Origin: Malus domestica
Taxonomy: Eukaryota; Streptophyta; Magnoliopsida; Rosales; Rosaceae
Direction: 5' to 3'
Length of the DNA stretch: 64,000 nt
Assembly: GCF_042453785.1 (NCBI RefSeq)
Contig: NC_091665.1
Coordinates: forward strand, 31,335,001 to 31,399,000
Every line of letters starts with the position of its first letter. The stretch's first letter is position 1. This document shows positions 45,436-55,700 of the stretch, piece by piece. The notes below the pieces were generated by a model that did not search any database, had not been told where the DNA came from, and saw nothing but the letters and a program-made list of their open reading frames with translations. A program made the position numbers and the translations under genes.

Positions 45436-46180
45436 CCTATCTTACACAATGTAATTAAGATCATTTTGTTTAGCCAAATAGAGAAAAGCTTATGTTTTTT
45501 TATCGTATCAGAGTGTGTTGGCTTATGCAAATGGCCACACATGCTCCACATTATTCAATTTGTGTTACTTTTACCACATGTTAGGTTTGAAAATTCATCA
45601 CACATAAGGAGACATTAAGAGTATGCATCACAAATCGAAAGCGACCTTGCATGTGCTTAAAATAGGTGGACTACTTCTCATGGTGAAACCTCAACTTCCT
45701 TCAATATATACTTTTCCAGGAGATGCTTCTAAATTTTTTTTTGTCAAACACAAATAAAAGCATTTTTGGTTGTCGAAAAACACTTATAGCCCCTTCAAAA
45801 TATCGCAAACAAACCCTAAACCTCAGTGTTGGGAGAAAAAAATGGGCTTGTCGTGCCACAGTTATTAGACCCACCAAGTAAATGATGATATGTGCCTCAA
45901 TCCAAACCTAAACCCTTTTTTTCCAATATCATTAGGGAAATAGGGAAGAGTTTGAGACTATTACTATAATTTAGGGAAGGGGGAGTTTCAAATTAAATAG
46001 AAATCAAACTCTCTATCCACTAGGGTATTGGACTACATGCATAAAATCCTAAACCCTAGCTGTTTTGCGTTAAACCAGATCTCATCGGGAGTTGTTGTCA
46101 TACTCTTGTTTGAATTACAATACTTGTATCTCTTCTCTTGTAGTTTAATCTTTGTCATACACGGATTCATAAAGTAGCAT
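45436..46180. other. Intergenic, upstream of the ubiquitin-like gene
   Basis: Includes the third SINE-like copy at about 45945-46045. The promoter of the ubiquitin-like gene should lie in the last few hundred bases. Confidence 0.5.
45945..46045 (-). repeat. SINE-like repeat, copy 3
   Basis: On the minus strand: GCATGTAGTCCAATACCCTAG, then TGGATAGAGAG, a TTTGAAACTCC box and a tail that includes ATTATAGTAATAG. It matches copies at 3625-3745 and 15645-15765. Confidence 0.5.
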
Positions 46181-46189
46181 TATAAATAT
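46181..46189 (+). promoter_or_regulatory. TATA box of the ubiquitin-like gene
   Basis: TATAAATAT lies 73 bp before the first ATG, a good distance for a short leader starting near 46212. Confidence 0.6.
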
Positions 46190-46253
46190 CAATGACCTGC
46201 AAACTCGCTCCATTCATAGAGTGGTTGTTTTCGGCTAGATTCTCTGCAGTCTA

Positions 46254-48008
46254 ATGACAAACAAGATGAAGTTCAGACCCTACGACATACTGGTCAAGAA
46301 AACGTCCGACAGAGATATCATTATGTTCAAATTGAAGAGTTCAGATACTATCAAGCATCTCAAGGCCATGATCCAGTGCGTGGAAGGCGTGCCGGTGGAG
46401 CGACAAACCCTAGTTTACAATGGCAAAGTGCTGGATCGTGACAACGAAACCCTAGCAGCGTGCAATGTTGAAAGCTGGTCTACTGTTCATGCAATCTTTT
46501 GTTCTGAGAAAATCAATCCCAAAGTTGATGGTGTGAGTATCCATGTCAAGGTGCCGGGCTGGGGACCTGTTTTGGTGGACATAAAACCGTGGTTTACTGG
46601 CCGGGAGATTAAGGCGGTGACAGAGAGCGTGGTAGGGTTTGGTTTGGACGATTTCGTGGTGAGCCACGGTGAGGAGTTTGTAGAGGATTGCACGAGGATT
46701 AGTGAGTGCAATCTCAATAAGAACCTTTGTTTTACGTTGTTGCCGGTAGGGAATAGATTTCCGATTATCGCCCGTGGTTGCGGTTGGGAAGAATTGATAT
46801 CGGTGAGTGAATTGGATACCGTTCGTGATTTGAAGGAGATTGCTGGAAAGTTTGCTGAAGTGCAACTTGACAAACTATGGCTTTTTCATGGTGGCCATAT
46901 GGCTTATCTTGATGATGATGAGAAAACCCTAGGGTTTTACCATGTGAACAAGAGATCAACGATTTGGGTGTTCGGTTCTTCTTCGAAACTGTCCATCAAA
47001 ATGCCGCAGGTTGGAGAAACGATCGCGCTTAGCATCTACAAGGTCAGTTCCATAATGGACATCAAGCAATATATTTGTGAGAAGATGGGGATCCCATGTA
47101 CAAGTCAGAAACTTTTTTACAAGGGGCAGTTGCTTGATGAGGCTGAGTGCCTGAAAACCTACAACATGGAAAGGAATTGTGTTGTTTATGCAGTTTTTCG
47201 GTGTGGCGATCAAGCTGAAGAAGTTGAAGAAACAAGTTTAACATTTCGGAAGACACAGAGAAACTCGAAAGAATACCTGGTGAGGCACTCCCATTTCCAA
47301 GAACCGGAAAGAAAACCAGACCCAAAACCAGTGTACGATGAGGATTCATTTGAAATCAAGTTAAGTTCTTCGCATACGATTTATGATGTCAAGGTAATAG
47401 TTGAGAGCATGCTAGACCTCCCAATTAGTGACCAACAACCATACTGTCACGGCGAAACGCTAAACGATTGGGAAGTCATATCGGATTGCAACGTTACAAA
47501 TTGGTACTTTTCCAGCTCTCCATTAACAATCTACGTCCGAACACCCGATGTTACCGCACTGGGACTTCCAGCTAAGAGTTCGGACATCATTGACGATGTT
47601 TGGATCCCCCCACCAATGATTGAAGAAGTTAACGGGCAGCCATGTCTCTTCCTTGATGGCACTCGCCTCATGGGCACAAAAACACTAGCTCAGTACGGCA
47701 TACAGTCAGGTGCGGATTTATTGTTAGACTGTTTGGTGCAGATCAACGTGACGGGGCCAGACGGTACAATCACTAAGGTGGATGTGAACCCTTCTCACAT
47801 AATCAAGGCAGTGAAAGAGAAGATTGAAGAAATATGTGGCATCCCATATGGGATACAAAGCCTTACTTATGGTGACGAGGAACTTGACGACAACATGACT
47901 ATTGGGCAGTATGAGGCGCTGTTCGGCAGTCTATGGGCGCTAAGGTGGAAGTTTTCTCGTAGTTCTTGGTCGTTCTTTTGGCCTTCATACAATGCACTGC
48001 ACTGCTGA
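46254..48008 (+). CDS. Multi-module ubiquitin-like protein, no C-terminal Gly-Gly
   Basis: One intronless frame of 584 aa; a second in-frame ATG 12 bp on (MKFRPYD) could also be the start. I count about seven diverged ubiquitin folds in a row, at roughly 8-83, 93-168, 170-245, 247-320, 350-428, 428-497 and 498-572. The clearest keep the ubiquitin pattern 'DTIKHLKAMIQCVEGVP...QTLVYNGKVLDRD...L' (module 1), 'DIKQYICEKMGIP...QKLFYKGQLLDE' (module 4) and 'KAVKEKIEEICGIP...QSLTYGDEELDD' (module 7). No module ends in Gly-Gly, so it is not a polyubiquitin precursor and cannot be conjugated. A scaffold or binding role is only a guess. No acceptor domain of another kind is fused. The reading frame is intact, but I cannot tell from sequence whether the gene is expressed. 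Confidence 0.82.
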   Translation: MTNKMKFRPYDILVKKTSDRDIIMFKLKSSDTIKHLKAMIQCVEGVPVERQTLVYNGKVLDRDNETLAACNVESWSTVHAIFCSEKINPKVDGVSIHVKVPGWGPVLVDIKPWFTGREIKAVTESVVGFGLDDFVVSHGEEFVEDCTRISECNLNKNLCFTLLPVGNRFPIIARGCGWEELISVSELDTVRDLKEIAGKFAEVQLDKLWLFHGGHMAYLDDDEKTLGFYHVNKRSTIWVFGSSSKLSIKMPQVGETIALSIYKVSSIMDIKQYICEKMGIPCTSQKLFYKGQLLDEAECLKTYNMERNCVVYAVFRCGDQAEEVEETSLTFRKTQRNSKEYLVRHSHFQEPERKPDPKPVYDEDSFEIKLSSSHTIYDVKVIVESMLDLPISDQQPYCHGETLNDWEVISDCNVTNWYFSSSPLTIYVRTPDVTALGLPAKSSDIIDDVWIPPPMIEEVNGQPCLFLDGTRLMGTKTLAQYGIQSGADLLLDCLVQINVTGPDGTITKVDVNPSHIIKAVKEKIEEICGIPYGIQSLTYGDEELDDNMTIGQYEALFGSLWALRWKFSRSSWSFFWPSYNALHC

Positions 48009-48346
48009 CTAGCTTATCATCCTCAGCACGTCCGCTATGAGTAGCAGGAACCCGAGAATGCTGTGATTTTCTCTAGCTTATTTCATTCAATGTCCTGTTT
48101 TAGGTTTACAATCTCCCCTCCCTAGTATCGCATATAACCTTTCAGTTTATGCTTAAATCTTACAACTGAATGTTAATTAGGATTAAATCATAGTACAATT
48201 ACATGAAAAAAAATACCTGTGCTCACCAAATCGGCCGAAAATTTTCACTCCTTTTGTGTTTCCTTTTGGGTGTATGTGTGTTTTATGCTTTAAGAACTTA
48301 AGCATAAGAAGAGAATACATATCTTGAAAGAGATACAGCTCCATTA
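48009..48346. other. Gap between ubiquitin-like gene and phytochelatin synthase (convergent)
   Basis: 338 bp of 3' flanks. AT-rich, no frame of note. Confidence 0.6.
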
Positions 48347-51300
48347 TCACTTATCAGTCATGAGGAAGTGGATTTGCCGTCGCAAGTAGAAAACCTGCAA
48401 CGGGCAATCAATCCATGAGTTATCAAATCTAAGGTCTGTGCTTCTTACTGTGTGTGTGTCGTAAAATAATTAGGTTAAAAGGACTCCAGGCTACTCCCTA
48501 AAAGAGTGCTTTTGGGTAAATTAGGTCTTGGGTGCTAAACCGGTCAAACAATGAAGAAAAATTAGACTGGTAATAAATAGTTGAGGCTCCAAAGAAATAG
48601 AACTTACCTCCTCTTGAAGCAAAGTTGGTAGACAATCGGTTGATATGAGGCAATTGATTTCTGCCAGTAGCTTCGCTTCTCTAAGACCAGACCATGTTTG
48701 TTGAGGCAGAGCCAATAGAAGTACTGTTAGAACATCACCTGTAGATGGATGCATCCCTATGCAGCTACCTTGAAAATAAGAACACAAGCTGCTTGGTTCG
48801 GTTTGACATGAGGGAACCAGCATCTCAACTGCTTGTTCACCGCCATTTGTTGTTACAGTCCCCGACACCACGGTAACGGGCTTTTCACCATTGCACTTCA
48901 AGAGTTTCACGTCAGTTTGCCTACAGCATGCTCGATCAAATGAACTGACACTCCCGGAAAATACTTGTCCTCCTTGGCAACAAACATTGGCAGCAATTTC
49001 AGGCAATGTATCTTTACCACCTTGTGATATGTCTTTACAGATTGATTTAGAAGCCAACCATTCGCTTACGTGTCTGAAGAGTTCCGTTTCTCTTACTTGT
49101 TTTAATACCTCTTCCTGAAATGCCAATTAGAACCTCAAAATCACAAGTCCCCATCTATGTATTTCTTTTCATTTCAAGTATAAGAAGAAATGGACGGGTA
49201 TAGCTTAGAATGTCATCAATCTAACACTCTTTTGCTTTTCTGGAAAAAAGAAGAAGAATACGGGAACAGAAACAGAAAACCAGAATGCATGCATGAAACC
49301 ATGAATAAAGAAAGGGCTATAACAAACCTTGATAGCGAGCCTTCCTTTTTCCTCTTTGTCTAAGCTCAGATTCCCATCCTCTTGTCTCCGAACTTCAGCA
49401 ACCCATTTAATGAACTCTCTCAAGTCAGCAGGTGGTGATTTGAAGAAAACAGAGATTACATTCTGAACATCTTTTATATCTTCCGACTTCAACAAGAGAG
49501 GAACGTCTTCTGTTAAGTACTTCGCAATACTACTCCAACCTTCATGTCTGCAACTCTGGGGACAATTCACAGTTACAATAGGATCTAATATTTTATGGCA
49601 AGTGGAAATAGAATAATAAACCAAAAATGTGTAACCACGAAGGTTAAACAAATGTCTATTGTGGAAAGGTTAGCAATAGCAGTGTATATAGAAACAAACA
49701 GTGTGGATTTTGTATTCATCCAATTTTGATCATATCTAAGTTCATCCGAAGGTCTATTTGCATTCATCCGAGTTTAGTCATATGTATCTAAGTTTTTCCA
49801 CAAGGATACCAGTGTAATTCTGAAATTTGCACATGAAATATCACAGGAACTAGGTTACATAAAACAGATCGGCCTACAAGAGCAATACCACAGTGTAGAG
49901 AATAGACGGGCTTCTGTTAAGCCTTGAAATGATCATGTACCTGAAAGAGTCAAATTTTAGAACGTAAACGGTAGTGAAGTAATCAATAGGAAAACGATAA
50001 GGTCCCCACTGTAGAATTTAATACAAAAACTACAGCCTATGAGTCTATGACCCATATGAAAAGGTGCATTAACAACTACGAATTAAAGGAAGATATTATA
50101 CAAAGACAAAAAGTGAGCAAGAAATGCTACTGCAGTTTGAACAACAAAAGTCTATGATTATAAAGACCTGAACGCTTTTTACCCCGACAATTTAATATAT
50201 GGAACTTTAAAAGTGAAGGGCATACCCCCGACAATGTCCAGTTGCTTCATCAATAGTAGTCATTCCCTCCCAGAGAAGCGAAAGGGGAACCCAATGAGGA
50301 GGATATTTGAATCGAGCAACATCCAAAATGAGAACCATATCTGTTCCGGCGTGATAGCCACCAATCGGTGAAAAATGACCACTTCCAGTCTGTAACCAGA
50401 TAGAGCAGTGCTAATATGTCACTAATGATCACAAATACAACTCAATGATACAAGATAAAAAAAACTAACTCAATTTCCTAGATATGCAAAGACAAAACTT
50501 CAATGTGGAGACAACTCAGTGGTAGAAAGGATGAGTCTCACAAAACCTGGCTAAATGCAGCTCTGTGGTAAGATGTGATGACATGACAATCCTCTGAAGA
50601 AGTACATGAAATGACATGCTTACGAAATTCATCCACCGAACTTTCTTCGGTTCGTAATGCCTTCACTTCAGCTCCGTTGCAATGCGCCAAGCATGCAACT
50701 TTCCCGAATGTGATGCCTTCGGCTTTGACCTTTGCCAAAGGCTCACAGCAATCTAGCATTGAGTCATCAAACCATCTCCATGGGCCTAAGCTCACAAAAA
50801 GTCACAGGACATCATCAGGCAAATAAACAAAAGACCCATTGGGAGTGCTTATGTAGGTAGCACTTTTGCCGTGCTTTTATCATAAACATGTCAAAAAATT
50901 TATTATAAATCCACGTGCTTCTATGAAAAGCACCTTGAAAACTTGAAAGTGTTTCATGAAGCACCTGCTAGTTCAACGACCAATAATTGCTTTTAAGTTT
51001 TTATGCCAAACTTAGTCAGACACGTTTTTGATTGTCAAAAAGTACTTTTAGCTATTAAGAAGCAGTCTCAAACAAGCCCAAAGTATACGCCTTTATAATC
51101 CAAAGGGCATTTGGAGCACCAGAATTGAACAAAACCCTAAACCCAAATCCTAATTTAGCTCTAAAATCAAAAAGTACATTAGGGAAGTTGGGCAAATTGA
51201 GAAAAGCAATCACCTTTCCATTTTCTTCCGGGATCAATGGCGAGGGCGTTGAGGACGACGGCGAGGGTGGCCAGCCCGCAATAAGCAGGCTCCGACTGCG

Positions 51301-51446
51301 TTTGGTAGTAAGAGATCAACTTGAAAAACCCCTCCATGGTTCCATTTCCAAGAGCTTCAGTAAATAACTTCTGTAAAATGATAAAATTAAAATTCACATT
51401 CACACAGAACCAACCAAAAATACCCAAATGCAATTCATTATATTCT

Positions 51447-51477
<31 letters not shown>

Positions 51478-51554
51478 ACCTTTCCGTCTGGGGAAGCAAA
51501 TTCGATTGCAGGAGGAGAGGGAAGCTCCCGGCGGTAGAGGCCGACCACCGCCAT
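48347..51554 (-). CDS. Phytochelatin synthase, downstream copy
   Basis: Glutathione gamma-glutamylcysteinyltransferase, a cytosolic papain-fold enzyme that joins glutathione units into phytochelatins for cadmium and arsenic tolerance. Eight exons on the minus strand: 51480-51554, 51214-51370, 50547-50785, 50226-50389, 49889-49940, 49328-49555, 48608-49114 and 48347-48394, giving 489 aa. The catalytic triad is intact at the numbering of Arabidopsis PCS1: Cys56 ([10 protein letters not shown]), His162 ([12 protein letters not shown]) and Asp180 ([14 protein letters not shown]). The C-terminal half has the usual Cys-rich metal-sensing pattern (VCCQGGQ, ACCRQ). The last exon ends early and atypically ([12 protein letters not shown]). 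A GA microsatellite (51447-51470) lies in intron 1. Tandem with the copy at 52747-61691. Confidence 0.93.
51447..51470. repeat. (GA)n microsatellite in intron 1 of the downstream PCS gene
   Basis: About 12 GA units, 10-33 bp inside the intron from the exon 1 donor. Confidence 0.9.
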
Positions 51555-51689
51555 TAATCTCGAGGTGGGAATTCGATTCAGAAACAGGATTCGAATACGA
51601 AAGCGAGAGTGAGTGGGATTTGCAGAGTGAGATTACTCTCGAGAAAAAGTGCTTTTCTTCAGCTTTCGGGCTTTCAGCAAGCAAATAAT

Positions 51690-52746
51690 ATTCCGCCCTT
51701 TCTTTTTTTATTAAATTTTGAAAACGCCGTCATCATTCGTTGACCGTTTATTTGTGGCGGGTGACCAAATCCCCCTCTCTCTCTACCTCCTTCAACCTTT
51801 TTGAATTAAAAAACCCTAGACTCTTCCAAGGACGTACAGCTAATTTTGTGCTCTTTTCGCGATGCAGAACGACGTGCCGTTTGCGTTGGTGATCGCCCCA
51901 CGTTTTCAACATTGGAGCCGGTTGGTTTTTTTATGCACCAATATTAAATGGGGAATTCGATGTCAAATTATTTGGAAGCATATGATCTTAAGTATAGTCA
52001 TTTTGTAATATATGAGTAATGAAAAATATTCACATTTTTACAATTGTGATCATATTATTTATCAGAATAGTTATGAGTTATGACATATGACGATTGAAAT
52101 AAGATTTGGTGTTTTTAAGCCACAAAATTATCGATTTTCATTTCAGTTGTAATCATAGCCAACCCGTGGTTAAAGATACAATAGAAATAAGTAAACAAAT
52201 CAATTACAAGACTCATACTTACTTTTAGCATTTGAATTAATCGAATAAGAATAATTTAAAAAATAACCAGGAACGTGCACAGACAAAATATACGCGAAAA
52301 TAATTTCCCTCCCATATCGCCACTATATTTATATGAGCTCTTCAAGTACAAAACATGTATAGCTTCAATTGAATTTGCAACCCAATTCATCTTTGCACCT
52401 CAATTCTCAACAACTCCGTGCGAGTAGAGAGTCAGACCAAACTGACACAGGAAAATTGGGTGGCATTAGACTAAATTCAACCAAAAACCACAGTGATCAA
52501 GAATTTTGATCGTAAAATACAGTGCAAACATCCTAACATCGGTATTTCAGTTAGCACGCAGCTCAGCCAGCGGCTTCATCTGAGGGAAACAACCGGCTCT
52601 TTGCCATGACACTTCTTGATCATTCAGTTCTGTAATACCTATAGCTTTCTGCAGTGCCTCTACCTATCCGTAACTTGATAAGCATGCCTTTTTTGCTTGA
52701 TGTCAGTTGGCGATAACAGGAAAATCGGAGTAAACGTGAAAGAAGT
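51690..52746. other. Spacer between the two phytochelatin synthase genes
   Basis: About 1.1 kb. It holds the promoter side of the downstream gene and the 3' flank of the upstream gene. No coding region, and no repeat boundary found. Confidence 0.5.
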
Positions 52747-55700
52747 CTAAGCGAGAGGAGAGCCAAGATCTTCGTCTACCCTATCCTCTTGGCATTTCTT
52801 GAGGAGGTGGAGCTGGCGTCGCAAGTGCAAAACCTGTGCCAAACCAGTAGGAAATGTTATAGGATATTTGAAATAAAAGTCGGTGAAGATTTACTGGAAA
52901 AATTAGCTGAAAACTACAAGACATTTTAACTTTGTTGATGCACAAAACCGGATGGTCTTGGTACAACGTAAATCCGACCGTGAATCTGCATAAAATGTAA
53001 ATAACACAAGATGTATCGTGGTTCACCCCAAGGTTTGGGCTACGTCCACACTGATTGTATTATATTTCTCTGTTGAAGAGGGAGAGAGAGCTTAGAGCTT
53101 AGGGGATGTGAGGAGGCTTGGGAATGGCCTCCATGTTGACCTCCTCTAATTGTGAGAGCAATTCCACCCCTAAAGACTTTGCGCCAGCACCCAGCGCATT
53201 TATCCACTCAAATGAACAGTAATAGACTGGAGTGAACAGTAATAGGCCAAGGCATCTCCACCCCTAAAAAAATGCGCTGGTACCCAACGCATTTATTTGG
53301 TGTGTTTTTTTTTTTAAGTTTATTTCGGATAAGATTTTTAACCAATTTCAGATAAAATTTCAAATAAACTTAAAAAAAAATACACACTAAAATAAAATTA
53401 CATACTCATCAAATAAACCAAAAAAAAAACACACTAAAATGAAATTACATAAACTCATCAAATACACTTTATTCTTCAACCACAAGTTTTTTGGTATTTT
53501 TTTTTCACACAAAAAGTATATGAAAGCTTTGGTAGAAAGTGTAGAAAATATTGAAATGTGGTGTAAGGTGGAAGATGAGAGTTAGGTATTTATAGAAAAA
53601 ATAAATAAATTTTTATTTTAAATTTTATGTATTTTTTAATATTTTTTCTGTATGTTTTAATAAATTTTAATTAGTTAATTAACGTGGACCGTTGATCTGT
53701 GATCGGACGGTATATTTTAAAAGTAAAATTTAAATTTTTTTTACCGTTGGAAATCCAACGGTCTAGAAAAACTAGCCGTTGGAAATCCAACAGATATAAG
53801 AATGCCACGTCGCTAATGGGATCCGGAGCACAAGTGGGCTGACAGCCCTGTCGGCTACTCGCGGCAGCGCCTGCGTGAAGCGCACGCGCCAGGCAAACTG
53901 CCCAGCTTCTTGCTCAGTCTGTTTTGGGCTGGGCTCTTGCCCAGCTCGGGCTGGGTACCAGTCAAATTGAGGGGTGGACTTGGTTGACAGGGTGCTGGCC
54001 CTGTTTTTCTCCTGGGTCCTGGGCAAATTCCACTCCGGTGGAATTGCTCTGAGGGTGAGGGTCCTTTTATAGAATAAGGACTCCTCACTTATTACATATT
54101 TGCCCCTTCCTTTATCACATAATTACATTTAAGTCATCCGAGTATTTGTACGAGATCTAAATACGAGGCCCTAAATATGGTATAAACAAACTTACCTCTT
54201 CTTGAAGCAAGGTAGGAAGATTTACAGTGGAAACAAGGTTAGATATTTCTTTTGAAAGCTTCTCGTCTTTGATCCCAGACCATGTCCCTGGTGGCAAGGC
54301 CAGTAGAAGTGCTGTTAGAACGTCATTGCTAGCTGGATGCATCCCAATTGCACAAGAACATCCTGAATTTGTTTTTGATGAAGGAACAAGCACGTCCATC
54401 CTCTCCTCGGTTCCACCATTTACCACTGTCCCACTCACAACCGTGACTGGCTTGTCACCATTTGCCTTGAAGCATTTCACACATGTTTCCTGACAGCAAT
54501 ACACCCCCGAGAAGGCAGAGTTCCCCGACAAAATTTGTGCGCCTTGGCAGCAAACGCTCGCAGCAATGTTGGGCAAGTTTTCTTCATGACCGGAATATAA
54601 GTTTCCGCAGCATGAATGTGCTGAAGATAATAATTCTGCCACGTGTTTAAAAAGGCCAGTGTCATGGACTTGTCTCAGTACCTCCTCCTGCAAATAAAAA
54701 CTTAGGTATTGAGATTAGAACTAGAAAATTGTTTGGGGTTCTTAAGGATAAAAAACGGGACGATTTTATGCAGGAAAAGGGAAAACAAAGAAACTGAAAA
54801 TAAGTAAATGTGAAGCTCTAGAAGACAGATCACCTTGACAGCAAGCCTAGCTTTTTCCTCTAGGCTTAAGCTTTGGCCACCATCCTCTCGTCTCCGAACT
54901 TCTGCAACCCACTTGATGAACTGCCCAAAATAGGATGGGAGCGACATAAAAACAACAGAGAAAACTTCCTGAATGTCTTTCACCTCCTCCGATTTTAGAA
55001 GAAGAGGAACATCATCCATTAAGTATTTCGCAACACCAACCCAACTCTCATGCTTGCAGCTCTGCAACAGATCCCACAGAGAAATGGATAAATATCTTCA
55101 ACGATCATACAATAAGTAAGCAATCCAAGATTTTCGATAACTCCAGCACACAAACATAAATACTTTTGTCAAACACAACATAAGGGAGAGACGGCATACA
55201 ATAATGACAATTTAACAAATCAAAATACATCATATAGGTAGAGGTCATATTCACTAGGACAGGAAAAAGTATATAAAAAAATTAATAAGCTGCAGAGAAA
55301 AACATGCACATTCAGACAACCACAACGAACTGCCAATCATACCAGGGTATAAAGTTGTCCTGGCTCGCTGTGAGGCCTGGATATAAGCATGAACCTGCGC
55401 AAAAAATGGAATTCAATAATTAAGAATGTTATTAACATTCAATGCATCTCATTTCTAGCAAAAATATATAGAAATTGCTTCTGACATGCACATCCAATAA
55501 TTGGGATAATATCCAGTATAAAGGTAATATTCACTAGCACACACTAATGCATACCCTCTGCGTTGTCCAGTAGATGAATCAACATTATTCATGGCGTCCC
55601 AAAGAATTTTGAGGGGTACCCAATGGGGAGGATACTTAAAACGTGCAACATCCAAAATAAGCGCCATGTCTCTTTCAGCATGATAGCCACCAATTGGTGA

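Noticed and set aside
46452-47349. Four minus-strand frames of 64-137 codons
   Set aside because: They overlap the ubiquitin-like gene in other frames and show no family resemblance.
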